From positions 62,001-126,000 of the forward strand of contig NZ_JBHRXK010000007.1 in NCBI RefSeq assembly GCF_042648505.1: DNA of 64,000 nt, in the 5' to 3' direction. The notes beneath the pieces are model-generated. The model had not been told where the DNA came from. It made no database searches and saw only the letters and a list, made by a program, of their open reading frames with translations. The DNA is from Lysobacter_L cavernae. GTDB taxonomy: Bacteria > Pseudomonadota > Gammaproteobacteria > Xanthomonadales > Xanthomonadaceae. The number at the start of each line of letters is the position of its first letter. Position 1 is the stretch's first letter. The position numbers and the translations under genes were made by a program. Below, one piece after another: positions 1-11,777 of the stretch.

Positions 1-80
1 GCGAACCCGCACGCACCCAGCAACAGCAACAACCACGAGAGCCACGAGGCGCGGCGGGCAGACGGGGCAGGTGGGGTCAT
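1..80 (-). CDS. Putative lipoprotein, N-terminal fragment cut by window edge
   Basis: The minus strand opens with ATG at 80 and reads a textbook lipoprotein signal: an N-terminal stretch with two Arg, a hydrophobic core WLSWLLLLL and the lipobox L-G-A-C, with the lipidated Cys at residue 24 followed by Gly-Phe. Only 26 residues lie in the window. The Cys-Gly-Phe start recalls LptE, but the usual leuS neighbour is absent, so I do not name it. It diverges from the SufT-like gene. Confidence 0.6.
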   Translation of the reverse strand, partial: MTPPAPSARRASWLSWLLLLLGACGF

Positions 81-193
81 CGAAGGCTCATCGGGCAGCT
101 CAAGCCGCACAGCATAGCCGCCGCCCTTGCGCGGTGGCGCACCGGTAGAATGAGCGACCTTGTGCCGGCGTACGGCACCCCAATCTTTCCGGC

Positions 194-751
194 ATGTATT
201 CCCGCAGCAGCGAACCCGTCCGTTTCGAGCGCGATTGCGCCGTCGTCCTCGTGCCGCAGGGCGAGCAGGTGACGTTGCCCGCGGGCAGCGTCGGCTACAT
301 CACCCAGGCGCTCGGTGGCAGTTACACCGTGTTCGTCGAAGGCAACCTGTTCCGCATTGCCGGCAAGGACGCCGACGCGATCGGCAAGGAGCCGCCGGAG
401 CCGCTGGAGCTGCCCGCCGGCGCCGACGATGAGGCGGTCGAGCAACTGGTGTGGCGGCAGCTGCGCACCTGCTTCGACCCCGAGATCCCGATCAACGTGG
501 TCGATCTGGGCCTGGTCTACGAGGCCCAGATCAGGCCGCATCCCGAGCAGTCCGGGCAGCGCCGGGTCGAGGTCCGCATGACCCTGACCGCGCCCGCCTG
601 CGGCATGGGCGACATCCTGGTGTCGGACGTGCGCGACAAGCTCGAGATGATCCCGACCGTGGCCGAGGCCGATGTCGAGCTGGTGTTCGACCCGCCGTGG
701 AACCGCACCATGATGTCCGAGGCGGCCCGGCTCGAAACCGGCATGCTCTGA
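194..751 (+). CDS. sufT: SufT-like Fe-S cluster assembly protein (DUF59/MIP18 family)
   Basis: The protein has 185 residues. The C-terminal half (about residues 75-175) is a DUF59/MIP18 domain, recognisable from FDPEIPINVVDLGLVY and from TAPACGMGD with its conserved Cys, followed by DVRDKLEMIP. The N-terminal part (about 15-60) resembles the extension of proteins annotated as putative Fe-S cluster assembly SufT. The family role is maturation or carriage of Fe-S clusters in the cytoplasm. No suf genes are visible beside it; it stands alone between a divergent lipoprotein gene and the protease island. A TAGAAT hexamer at 146-151 might be a -10 box, without a good -35. Confidence 0.85.
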   Translation: MYSRSSEPVRFERDCAVVLVPQGEQVTLPAGSVGYITQALGGSYTVFVEGNLFRIAGKDADAIGKEPPEPLELPAGADDEAVEQLVWRQLRTCFDPEIPINVVDLGLVYEAQIRPHPEQSGQRRVEVRMTLTAPACGMGDILVSDVRDKLEMIPTVAEADVELVFDPPWNRTMMSEAARLETGML

Positions 752-1278
752 CGGCGGTGGCCGTCCGGCGGGCCCGGCCCGCCTTGTCTCCTGGCAAATC
801 CTCATCGCGCGCCCGATCCGCGCCGGCAGCGCGTGCCTGTTGCTTGCCTTTCCAGCAGGTGCGAATTCGTGACCAGCGTCGCACTGTGCGGCTTTGCCGC
901 TTTGGCTGTGTCGGTTGGCGGTAGGGGGCGGCCGGTGTCCCCGCGTTGCGGGAGGTTGGAAGCGGAGGGGGCCGCTGCCGACTCCGCCGCGGCGCCGGGC
1001 CGTTCGGAGGCGCATTACCCGGCGCGCAGGAACCCGCTTGCGCCCGGCTGCGACGTGTCATCCCTCTCTCTCCCACGTCGCAGACCGGTCGCAGGCGCAT
1101 GTCCGTCGTGACGGGGCTGGCCGCAGCACGGCTGCGGCTCCGGTGATGTCCGTTCGCCTCATCCGGTCGCCACGGCGGCGGGCTGGTCGCAGCGCCGCTC
1201 GGTGACTGCGCACCGGTACCCCGCGACGTGGCCTCGGGTGGTCATCCATCACGCGGTTTCATTTCGGGGGTTTCACAG
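752..1278. other. Long non-coding stretch before the first protease gene
   Basis: These 527 bases separate the SufT-like gene from the first subtilase. Apart from the hairpin at 767-783 I see no convincing gene, riboswitch or repeat. The open frames here are short and of the GC-rich random type. It presumably holds the protease promoter and 5' leader, but I find no clear -35/-10 pair. Confidence 0.5.
767..783 (+). terminator. Short GC hairpin after the SufT-like gene
   Basis: GGCGGG (767-772) pairs with CCCGCC (778-783) around a 5-base loop, followed by TTGTCT. This is a weak intrinsic terminator candidate 15 bases after the stop. Confidence 0.4.
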
Positions 1279-3381
1279 ATGTCCGTTCGTTGTCAGCGTC
1301 GTCTCCGCATGCATGCACTCGCCACGGCCACCGTGGTCGCGTTGTCTTCCACGCTCGCCGTGCCGGCCTTCGCCCAGCAGGCCCGCATCAACCTGTCCGG
1401 CCTGGAGGCCGGCACCAGCCACGATCGCTTCATCGTCAAGTACAAGGACGGCAGCGCCAGCCGGAGCAACGCGGCCACGCTGCAGCGCTCGCTGAGCTCG
1501 GCCGCAACCGCCAGCCTGGGTGCCGGCAAGGCGCCGGGGCTCCAGCACCTGCGCCGTACCGCCACGGGCGCCGACGTGGTCCGTGCCTCGCGCAAGCTCG
1601 ACCGGGCCGAGGCGGAGACGCTGATGCGCCAGATCGCGGCCGGCCCGGACGTCGACTACGTCGAGGTCGACAAGCTCAACAAGCCGCTGCTGACCCCCAA
1701 CGACACCAGCTACAGCCAGCAGTGGGGCTACCAGGACGCCGACGCCGGCATCCGCGCCAACGAGGCCTGGGACGTCACCACCGGCAGCGGCGCGGTGGTC
1801 GCGGTGCTCGACACCGGCATCACCAACCACAGTGACCTCAACGCCAACGTCCTGCCCGGTTACGACTTCATCATCGACACCAGCGTGTCCAACGACGGCA
1901 ACGGCCGTGACGCCGACCCGAGCGATCCGGGCGACTGGATCACCGCCAACCAGTGCGGTGGCACGCATGCGGCGCAGAACTCGAGCTGGCACGGCACCCA
2001 CGTCGCCGGCACGATTGCCGCGGTGACCAACAACGCCAAGGGCGTGGCCGGCACCGCGCACGGTGCCAAGATCGTGCCGGTGCGCGTGCTCGGCACCTGC
2101 GGCGGCTACGACTCCGACATCGCCGACGCCATCATCTGGGCCTCCGGCGGTACCGTCAGCGGCGTGCCGGCCAATGCCAACCCGGCCGAGGTCATCAACC
2201 TCAGCCTCGGCGGCAGCGGCGCCTGCGGCACCACCACCCAGACTGCGATCAACGGCGCCGTCGGCCGTGGCACCACCCTGGTCATCGCCGCCGGCAACGA
2301 CAACACCAACGTGTCGAACGCGTCACCGGCCAACTGCAACAACGTCATCGCGGTGGCGTCGATCACCAGCACCGGCGCGCGTTCGAGCTTCTCCAACTAC
2401 GGCGCCTTGATCGACATCGCCGCACCGGGCTCGAACATCCTGTCCACGCTCAACGCCGGCACCACCACCCCCGGCAGCGAGACCTACGCGTCCTACAACG
2501 GCACCTCGATGGCGACCCCGCACGTCGCCGGCGTGGTGGCACTGATCCAGGCGCATGCGACCACGCCCAAGACACCGGCGCAGATCGAAAGCCTGATCAA
2601 GAGCACCGCGCGTGCCTTCCCGGTGACGCCGTCGCAGACCATCGGCGCCGGCATCGTCGACGCCAAGGCGGCGGTCGACGCGGCCAACGGCGGCGGGGGC
2701 GGCGGCAGTACCGAGCTGGCCAACGGCGTCGCCAAGACCGGCCTGTCGGGTGCCACCGGCACCGAGCTGCGCTTCACCCTGGTCGTGCCCGCGGGCGCCA
2801 CCAGCCTGAAGTTCGTCACCGCCGGCGGCAGCGGAGATGCCGACCTGTTCGTGAAGTTCGGCAGCGCACCGACCGCCACCAGCAACGACTGCAAGTCGGA
2901 AGGCAGCACCAGTGCCGAGACCTGCAGCATCGCCACCGCGCAGGCCGGCACCTACCACGTGCTGGTCAAGGCCTACAACGCGATCTCCGGCGTCAGCCTG
3001 ACCGGCAGCTACAGCACCGGCGGTGGTGGTGGTGGCGGCACGCAGACCTACAGCAATGCCACCGACTATGCAGTCGGCGACAACGTCACGGTCGACAGCC
3101 CGATTGCGGTGTCCGGTCGCAGCGGCAACGCCCCGAGCAATGCGTCGGTGTCGGTCAACATCGTGCACACCTACCAGGGCGACCTGAAGGTGGACCTGGT
3201 CGCGCCCGACGGCAGCCTCTACAACCTCCACAACCGCACCGGCGGCAGCGCCGACAACGTGGTCAAGACCGTGGCGCTGAACCTCTCCAGCGAACCGCTC
3301 AACGGCAGCTGGAAGTTGCGCGTCAACGACAACGCGGCGGGCGATACCGGCTACATCAACAGCTGGAGCGTCACGTTCTGA
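1279..3381 (+). CDS. Secreted S8 subtilisin-like protease, S8-PPC-P architecture
   Basis: A 700-residue preproenzyme. The order is: Sec signal peptide ending near VPAFAQQ, an I9-type propeptide (about 49-132, starting DRFIVKYKDG), the S8 catalytic domain (about 150-455), a PPC domain (about 478-580) and a P/proprotein-convertase domain (about 585-700). The triad is visible: Asp178 in VLDTG, His238 in HGTHVAG, Ser410 in GTSMATPHVAG. Linkers are Gly-rich. I chose ATG 1279, not the upstream in-frame ATG at 1228, because it starts the signal peptide directly and sits behind a GGGGG-rich stretch matched at the paralogue at 9748. It would act outside the cell after propeptide removal. It opens a cluster of four secreted peptidases. 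Confidence 0.95.
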   Translation: MSVRCQRRLRMHALATATVVALSSTLAVPAFAQQARINLSGLEAGTSHDRFIVKYKDGSASRSNAATLQRSLSSAATASLGAGKAPGLQHLRRTATGADVVRASRKLDRAEAETLMRQIAAGPDVDYVEVDKLNKPLLTPNDTSYSQQWGYQDADAGIRANEAWDVTTGSGAVVAVLDTGITNHSDLNANVLPGYDFIIDTSVSNDGNGRDADPSDPGDWITANQCGGTHAAQNSSWHGTHVAGTIAAVTNNAKGVAGTAHGAKIVPVRVLGTCGGYDSDIADAIIWASGGTVSGVPANANPAEVINLSLGGSGACGTTTQTAINGAVGRGTTLVIAAGNDNTNVSNASPANCNNVIAVASITSTGARSSFSNYGALIDIAAPGSNILSTLNAGTTTPGSETYASYNGTSMATPHVAGVVALIQAHATTPKTPAQIESLIKSTARAFPVTPSQTIGAGIVDAKAAVDAANGGGGGGSTELANGVAKTGLSGATGTELRFTLVVPAGATSLKFVTAGGSGDADLFVKFGSAPTATSNDCKSEGSTSAETCSIATAQAGTYHVLVKAYNAISGVSLTGSYSTGGGGGGGTQTYSNATDYAVGDNVTVDSPIAVSGRSGNAPSNASVSVNIVHTYQGDLKVDLVAPDGSLYNLHNRTGGSADNVVKTVALNLSSEPLNGSWKLRVNDNAAGDTGYINSWSVTF

Positions 3382-3402
3382 TCCAGCGGAACCCGTAGCA
3401 CC

Positions 3403-3429
3403 GCCACCCCCGGCAAGACCGGGGGTGGC
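3403..3429 (+). terminator. Strong GC hairpin after the first S8 protease gene
   Basis: GCCACCCCCGG pairs with CCGGGGGTGGC (11 bp) around CAAGA. Only a weak T stretch (TTCC) follows, so it may protect the 3' end rather than terminate efficiently. Confidence 0.6.
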
Positions 3430-3599
3430 TTCCGTCCGGCAACGACGCACACGCAGGGCACCTGGCTCGCATGTCGCGGCCCGTGCCTGGCTTCCACCGT
3501 GCCGGCCCGTCTCAAGCGCGGTGTGCCGCTTCATCGTCGTGCAGCGGCGACCACCGAGGACGAACTCCATGGCCACATCACCCTCGCAGGAGGACGCGC

Positions 3600-4034
3600 A
3601 TGCCGGCACGTTGCATCGGCGTTTTCCATGCCGTCGTCTGGATGGCGCTGTTGGGGTGCGGCATGGCGGCTGCTGAGCCGCCCTTGGCGCGGGTCGGCGC
3701 CTTGCCCGAGCACGGGCCGTACCAGCAGTTCATCGTCAAATACCGAGCAGGCAGCGCACCCGCGAACGACCCGGCTGCCGTGCCGGCGCGGGTTGACGCA
3801 ACCGTGGCCGCTACCGGCCTGGACGGTGCCGACGCGGCCGGTGATGCGCAGCAGCCCGGCGTGAAAGTGATCTGGCAGCGCCGCCTGGCGGTTGAGGCCG
3901 ACGTGATCCGGACCACCCATCCGCTCGACCGCGAGCAGGCCGGGTGCCTGATGCGGCAGTTCGCCGCCGACCCGGAAGTCGACTACATCGAGGTCGACCG
4001 GATGATGACCATCCAGTCCTCCCGGCGGCTGTGA
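3600..4034 (+). CDS. Free-standing S8 propeptide-like (inhibitor I9) exported protein
   Basis: A 144-residue protein with an excellent AGGAGG six bases before ATG 3600. The N-terminus is an export signal. It contains L-L-G-C (Cys20), so it could be a lipoprotein, or it could be cut after Ala23-Ala25. Residues about 45-140 match the propeptides of the flanking subtilases: QQFIVKYRAGSA against DRFIVKYKDGSA, then PLDREQAGCLMRQFAADPEVDYIEVDR against KLDRAEAETLMRQIAAGPDVDYVEVDK. It stops exactly where a mature protease would begin, and no catalytic domain remnant follows. Free I9 proteins are known elsewhere as subtilisin inhibitors or folding helpers; that role here is inference. A truncated protease gene is the alternative. 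Confidence 0.75.
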   Translation: MPARCIGVFHAVVWMALLGCGMAAAEPPLARVGALPEHGPYQQFIVKYRAGSAPANDPAAVPARVDATVAATGLDGADAAGDAQQPGVKVIWQRRLAVEADVIRTTHPLDREQAGCLMRQFAADPEVDYIEVDRMMTIQSSRRL

Positions 4035-4563
4035 GCACGCCAGGGTATTGTTACGGATGAAACCGTTTACCGCCCAGTTTCATGACTTTCGTCACAAATA
4101 TTGGCTTGGAATCGTTGGTTTTCCGCTTGTTGTGAGCTTTCTCCCTCGTCTAGCTTCGTCCGGCGCCAGAGGGATCGGCGCCGAATCGCCGCCAGGGCGG
4201 CTGACTCACTCGGGGGTAGCAAGGATGACGTCGAAGACCGCATTGGGCCGCGCAGGGATACGCGACAGCGCCGCGTCGCCAGAGCCAGGCTGACGGACCG
4301 CAGCATCGGGACGGCGCCAACGGCGGTCGTCCCCGGATTGGAATGCAACGGCCCGGATCCAGGGCCATGAAGGACGCCGGTGAAACCCACGTTTCGGGCT
4401 CGCCGGCTTGGGTCGCCATCCGGCTTCGCGACCCTCAGGGGGATGGTGGTTTCGATCGTGTCCTGCTCAGGCAGGGCGTGCATCGATGGCAGTTCTGCTC
4501 GCCGGGAAAAAGCGCCATCGCCATCACGCGATGTTTTTTCCAACCTAGTAGGGATACTGAATC
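4035..4563. other. Non-coding stretch before the M4 metalloprotease gene
   Basis: These 529 bases include a locally AT-richer patch at about 4050-4160 that may hold a promoter. I find no clear hexamer pair, riboswitch core or gene. A short open frame at 4048-4293 has no Shine-Dalgarno site and no recognisable protein. The first bases show no leftover S8 catalytic sequence. Confidence 0.5.
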
Positions 4564-7050
<2,487 letters not shown>

Positions 7051-7087
7051 TCGCCTGATCGGAGCCTGTCCAGTCGCAACACCGCGG

Positions 7088-7111
7088 CAACCCCGGTCCA
7101 GGCCGGGGTTG
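7088..7111 (+). terminator. Hairpin after the M4 protease gene
   Basis: CAACCCCGG pairs with CCGGGGTTG (9 bp) around a six-base loop, without a following T run. It sits in the same place relative to the stop codon as the hairpin after the first S8 gene. Confidence 0.5.
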
Positions 7112-7245
7112 TCGCAGCGATCGCATCCCCGAGCGCTTCGCTGGCCGCCCGAGCAGGTCGCAGCCCACGCGCATCACTTCCATCCAGCCGGGTCGTACGC
7201 CCGGCCATTCACTGGCGACTGCGTCGTCGGTGCAGGAGCATTGCG

Positions 7246-9462
7246 ATGAAATCCAGATGTTCGATCCTGATGGCGCTGGCCGCCGCCATGACCCTGGGCA
7301 CCTGCCCGGTGCGGGCGGCAACGCCCGGGGACGATCGGCAGGTGTCTGCCGAGCACGACCCGATGGCGCCGGTCTACATCGTCACCTCGCACGACACCTA
7401 TCTCGGCGTGCAGGGCCTGGTCCGCAACGGGGTCGCCCGCCGCGACAGCCTCGGCACCCCACTGGTGGTATCCGAGCTGCCTGCCCACCGGCTGGCCGAG
7501 ATCAACCGCTACGTGCACCAGCGCGAGTTGCGCTGCGGTGGTTACTTCGCCTTTGCCAGCCGCGCGCAGGCCGATGCGTTCGTACGCAGCGACCGCGCGG
7601 CGCAGGCGTTGGCCCGCCCGTTGCTGGTCAGCTACACCATCGACAACCAGGCCACGGTCAACCCGTGGTTGCCGCAGGTGCAGGAAAGCCGCATCTACGA
7701 CGCCATCAATCACCTGTCCAGCTACCGCAACCGTTATTACGCCAGCACCACCGGCAAGAGCTCGGCCGAGTGGATCCGCGACAGCTGGCAGGCACTGGCC
7801 GCCGGTCGCAGTGACGCCAGCACCGAATTGTTCACTGCCTGCAGCAACTGCTCGACGCAGCCGTCGGTGATCCTGACGGTGCAGGGCACCGAACTGGCCG
7901 ACGAGATCGTCGTGCTCGGCGCGCACCTGGATTCGATCAACAGCAACGGCGGCGGCAGCACGACCCAGCTGGCCCCGGGTGCGGACGACGACGCATCCGG
8001 CATCGCCACGCTCACCGAAGTGATCCGCGTCGCCATGGCCAGCGGTTGGCGGCCCAGGCGCACGGTCAAGTTCATGGGTTATGCCGCCGAGGAAGTCGGC
8101 TTGCGCGGCTCCAATGCCATCGCCCAGTCATTCCGCAGTGGCAACCGCAATGTCGTCGGCGTGCTGCAACTGGACATGACCAACTACAAGTCCGGCGCGG
8201 TCGAGGACATGCAGTTGGTCAGCGACTACTCCAACGCCGACCTGAAGACCTTCCTGACCCAGCTGTTCGACACCTACCTGGCACCGCTCGGCCTGAGTCG
8301 CGGTACCTACACCTGTGGCTACGGCTGCTCCGACCACGCGTCCTGGACCAGTGCCGGCTATCCCTCGGCGATGATGTTCGAGGCCGGCGACAGCGGCGGC
8401 TATTTCCCGCACATCCACACCGCCAACGACACCCTTGCCAACATGGGCGAGTCGGCCGAGCACAGCGTCAAGTTCGCCAAGCTCGGCCTCGCGTTCCTCG
8501 GCGAGCTGGCCAAGACCACGGGCGGTACGCCGGGCAACACGGCGCCGGTGGCGAATTTCAGCGTCACCCGCAATGGCCTGACCGCGAATTTCACCGATGC
8601 CTCGACCGACAGCGACGGCACCATCGCTTCGCGCTCGTGGAACTTCGGCGACGGCACGGCCGCTTCGACCGCCACCCACCCGAGCCACACCTACGCCGCA
8701 GCCGGCACCTACACCGTGGTATTGACGGTAACCGACAACGGCGGCGCGAGCCACACCGCCAGCCAGGCCGTCACCGTCACGGCGGCGCCGGGCGACAACG
8801 TGCTGAGCAACGGCGTGCCGAAGACCGGCATTGCCGGCGCGGCGGGCAGTGAGCAGTTCTGGATGCTGCCGATACCGACCGATGGCGCGATCAGCAACCT
8901 GAAGTTCGTCACCAACGGCGGCTCCGGCGATGTCGACCTGTACGTGAAGTACGGCGCGCCCCCGACGACGACCAGCTACGACTGCAAGTCCGAAGGCAGC
9001 AGCAACGCCGAGACCTGCAACATGGCGAGCGCGCAGGCCGGGACCTACTACGTGATGCTGCGCGGCTACTCGGCGTTTTCGGGCGTGAGCCTGACCGGAA
9101 GCTTCACCGCCGGCGACGGCATCCGCACCTACAGCAACACCGCCGACTACACGATCAACGACAACGCCACGATCGACAGTCCGATCATCGTGTCCGGTCG
9201 CAGCGGCAACGTCCAGACCCCTGCGTCGATCGCCGTCGCGATCGTGCACACCTACAGCGGTGACCTGAAGGTCGACCTGGTGGCGCCGGATGGAACGCTC
9301 TACAACCTCCACAACCGCACCGGCGGCAGCACCGACAACATCAACAAGACGGTCACGTTGAACTTGTCGAGCGAGGCCCTCAACGGCACCTGGAAGCTGC
9401 GTGCCAACGACAACGCCGCGCAGGACACCGGTCGCATCGACAGTTGGAGCATCACGTTCTGA
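7246..9462 (+). CDS. Secreted M28 aminopeptidase with PKD, PPC and P domains
   Basis: A 738-residue enzyme behind AGGAG seven bases upstream. The signal peptide ends near VRAAT. The catalytic domain matches Vibrio leucyl aminopeptidase (M28E): zinc ligands His227 (GAHLDS), Asp247 (ADDDASG), Glu283 with general-base Glu282 (AAEEVGLRGS), Asp310 (LQLDMTNY) and His391 (PHIHTANDT), plus the Cys pair in TCGYGC that forms a disulfide in that family. A PKD domain (about 431-512), a PPC domain (about 519-623) and a P domain (about 626-738) follow. It probably removes N-terminal residues from peptides released by the neighbouring endoproteases. Confidence 0.94.
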   Translation: MKSRCSILMALAAAMTLGTCPVRAATPGDDRQVSAEHDPMAPVYIVTSHDTYLGVQGLVRNGVARRDSLGTPLVVSELPAHRLAEINRYVHQRELRCGGYFAFASRAQADAFVRSDRAAQALARPLLVSYTIDNQATVNPWLPQVQESRIYDAINHLSSYRNRYYASTTGKSSAEWIRDSWQALAAGRSDASTELFTACSNCSTQPSVILTVQGTELADEIVVLGAHLDSINSNGGGSTTQLAPGADDDASGIATLTEVIRVAMASGWRPRRTVKFMGYAAEEVGLRGSNAIAQSFRSGNRNVVGVLQLDMTNYKSGAVEDMQLVSDYSNADLKTFLTQLFDTYLAPLGLSRGTYTCGYGCSDHASWTSAGYPSAMMFEAGDSGGYFPHIHTANDTLANMGESAEHSVKFAKLGLAFLGELAKTTGGTPGNTAPVANFSVTRNGLTANFTDASTDSDGTIASRSWNFGDGTAASTATHPSHTYAAAGTYTVVLTVTDNGGASHTASQAVTVTAAPGDNVLSNGVPKTGIAGAAGSEQFWMLPIPTDGAISNLKFVTNGGSGDVDLYVKYGAPPTTTSYDCKSEGSSNAETCNMASAQAGTYYVMLRGYSAFSGVSLTGSFTAGDGIRTYSNTADYTINDNATIDSPIIVSGRSGNVQTPASIAVAIVHTYSGDLKVDLVAPDGTLYNLHNRTGGSTDNINKTVTLNLSSEALNGTWKLRANDNAAQDTGRIDSWSITF

Positions 9463-9483
9463 GGTCACTCCAGCAAGCGGCAT

Positions 9484-9503
9484 CGACGCCTGCGCAGGCG
9501 TCG
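9484..9503 (+). terminator. Perfect 20-base palindrome after the M28 gene
   Basis: CGACGCCTGCGCAGGCGTCG is its own reverse complement and can fold into a stem-loop 22 bases after the stop; TTATC follows. A weak terminator or 3'-end stabiliser is likely. Confidence 0.45.
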
Positions 9504-9747
9504 TTATCGATACGGGTGGGCATGAACCGCTCGCCCGTGATCGATCGAAGCGGTTACGGCTTCGGTGCCTGGGCAGACATTCCGGCAATCAACGCCGGGG
9601 CAGGCATCGGCTATCGCGGCCGTTCGTTGCGGCGGCATCCGTAACCATCGTGAGGCTGGCGCAGCCCGGGCGGTCGTGAGGCCGGCGGGCCGTGTCCAGC
9701 CATCCCGCCGCACCAAGCGGCTCTTTCGCACATTTCGGGGTATCAAG

Positions 9748-11751
9748 ATGTCTCAGTCAAAATCGCGTCGCATGCGCGTGCATGCACTGGCCGCCGCCAC
9801 CGCGGTGGTTCTGTCGTCTTCCCTGCTGCCGGCTTCCGCGGCCGGGCGCGTGGACTTCAGTGGCCTGGCGTCCGCGCAGACGCACGATCGCTTCATCGTC
9901 AAGTACCGTGAAGGCAGCGCCGAGCGCGCGAGCGCCACGACCTTGAAACGTTCGCTCGACAGCGCCGCCACGCACAGTGGCGCGGGGAGGGCACTGGGCC
10001 TGCAGCACCTGCGCCGCCTGGCGGTCGGGGCCGAAGTGGTACGCAGCGATCGCAAGCTCGATCGCGCCGAAGCCGAGTCGCTGATGCGGCAGCTGGCCGC
10101 CGACCCCAACGTCGAGTACGTCGAGGTCGACCGCCTGTTGCAGGCCGTGCTCACGCCCAACGACCCCCAGTACCCGCAGCAATGGGGCTACCAGGATTCC
10201 GACGCGGGCATCCGCGCCAACGAGGCCTGGGACACCGCCACCGGTACCGGCGTGGTCGTGGCTGTGCTCGATACCGGCATCACCAGCCACAGTGACCTCA
10301 ACGGCAACGTGATCGCCGGCTACGACTTCGTCAGCGACGCCACCGCGGCCCGCGACGGCAACGGCCGCGATGCCAATCCCGCTGACCAGGGTGACTGGTA
10401 CAGCGCCGGTGAGTGCGGGCAGGCCGTCGGGTCGAACTCCAGCTGGCACGGCACCCACGTCGCCGGCACCGTCGCCGCCCTGACCAACAACGGCGTTGGT
10501 GTCGCCGGCACCGCGTTCAATGCCAAGGTGCAACCGGTGCGCGTGCTGGCCAAGTGCGGCGGCAGCATCTCCGACATCGCCGATGCGATCACCTGGGCGT
10601 CCGGCGGCACGGTCAGTGGCATCCCCGTCAATGCCAACCCGGCCGAAGTGATCAACCTCAGCCTCGGCGGCGGCGGCTCGTGCAGCGCGACCATGCAAAC
10701 CGCGATCAACGGCGCGGTCGGCCGCGGCACCACCCTGGTGATCGCGGCCGGCAACAGCAACGCCAACACCTCGGGATTCACGCCCGCCAACTGCAACAAC
10801 GTCATCGCGGTGGCCTCGATCACCAGCACCGGCCAGCGTTCGAGCTTCTCCAACTACGGTGCGCTGATCGACATTGCCGCGCCGGGCTCGAGCATCACCT
10901 CCACGCTCAATGCCGGCACCACCACGCCGGGCGCTGAAAGCTACGCCAGCTACAACGGCACTTCGATGGCGACCCCGCACGTCGCCGGCGTGGTTGCGCT
11001 GTTGCAGTCGGTGGCGGCAACGCCGAAGACGCCGGCGCAGGTCGAGTCGCTGATCAAGGCCAACTTCCGGCCGTTCCCGGTCACGCCCTCGCAGACGATC
11101 GGTCCGGGCATCCTCGACGCCAAGCGCGTGGTCGATGCGGCCGGCGGTGGCGGCAACGTGTCGCCGACGGCGAACTTCAGTTTCACCACCAGCGGCCTGA
11201 CCGCCACCTTCACCGACAGCTCCAGCGACAGCGATGGCACCATCGCCTCGCGCAGCTGGAACTTCGGCGACGGCACCACTTCGACCGCGACCAATCCCAG
11301 CAAGACCTACGCGGCGTCCGGCACCTACACGGTCACGCTCACGGTCACCGACAACGGTGGTGCGACGAACACCAAGACCAACTCGGTCACGGTGAGTGAT
11401 GGCAGCGGCCCGCAGACCTACAGCAACAGCGCCGACTTCCCGGTCAACGACAACGCCACGGTCGACAGCCCGATCACGGTGTCGGGACGGACCGGCAATG
11501 CGCCGACCAACGCATCGATCTCGGTCAACATCGTCCACACCTACCGCGGCGATCTGCGCGTCGACCTGGTGGCGCCGGATGGCACGCTCTACAACCTGCA
11601 CAACCGCACCGGTGGCAGTGCTGACAACCTGATCCAGACCTACACGCGCAATCTGTCGACCGAAGCGCTCAACGGCAGCTGGAAGCTGCGCGTCAACGAC
11701 AACGCCAACCTCGACACCGGCTATATCAACAGCTGGAGCGTCACCTTCTGA
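9748..11751 (+). CDS. Secreted S8 subtilisin-like protease, S8-PKD-P architecture
   Basis: A 667-residue paralogue of the protease at 1279. It has a signal peptide, an I9 propeptide (DRFIVKYREGSA onward), an S8 domain with Asp175 (VLDTG), His234 (HGTHVAG) and Ser406 (GTSMATPHVAG), then a PKD domain (about 470-550) instead of PPC, and a P domain (about 558-667). ATG 9748 begins the signal peptide and follows CATTTCGGGG, as at the first paralogue. A much longer in-frame upstream extension to 9565 has no signal-peptide logic. The PKD domain is closest to that of the M4 protease, so modules have moved within the cluster. Confidence 0.95.
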   Translation: MSQSKSRRMRVHALAAATAVVLSSSLLPASAAGRVDFSGLASAQTHDRFIVKYREGSAERASATTLKRSLDSAATHSGAGRALGLQHLRRLAVGAEVVRSDRKLDRAEAESLMRQLAADPNVEYVEVDRLLQAVLTPNDPQYPQQWGYQDSDAGIRANEAWDTATGTGVVVAVLDTGITSHSDLNGNVIAGYDFVSDATAARDGNGRDANPADQGDWYSAGECGQAVGSNSSWHGTHVAGTVAALTNNGVGVAGTAFNAKVQPVRVLAKCGGSISDIADAITWASGGTVSGIPVNANPAEVINLSLGGGGSCSATMQTAINGAVGRGTTLVIAAGNSNANTSGFTPANCNNVIAVASITSTGQRSSFSNYGALIDIAAPGSSITSTLNAGTTTPGAESYASYNGTSMATPHVAGVVALLQSVAATPKTPAQVESLIKANFRPFPVTPSQTIGPGILDAKRVVDAAGGGGNVSPTANFSFTTSGLTATFTDSSSDSDGTIASRSWNFGDGTTSTATNPSKTYAASGTYTVTLTVTDNGGATNTKTNSVTVSDGSGPQTYSNSADFPVNDNATVDSPITVSGRTGNAPTNASISVNIVHTYRGDLRVDLVAPDGTLYNLHNRTGGSADNLIQTYTRNLSTEALNGSWKLRVNDNANLDTGYINSWSVTF

Positions 11752-11777
11752 GGCGCGGCGGCGAACGCGTCGCCCTT

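Noticed and set aside
4048..4293. Small open frame of 81 codons before the M4 gene
   Set aside because: No Shine-Dalgarno site, no recognisable protein, and the second half is random-like GC-rich text.
4035..4563. Possible c-di-GMP (GEMM) riboswitch before the M4 gene
   Set aside because: Lysobacter relatives have many such riboswitches, but I could not find the conserved core segments in order.
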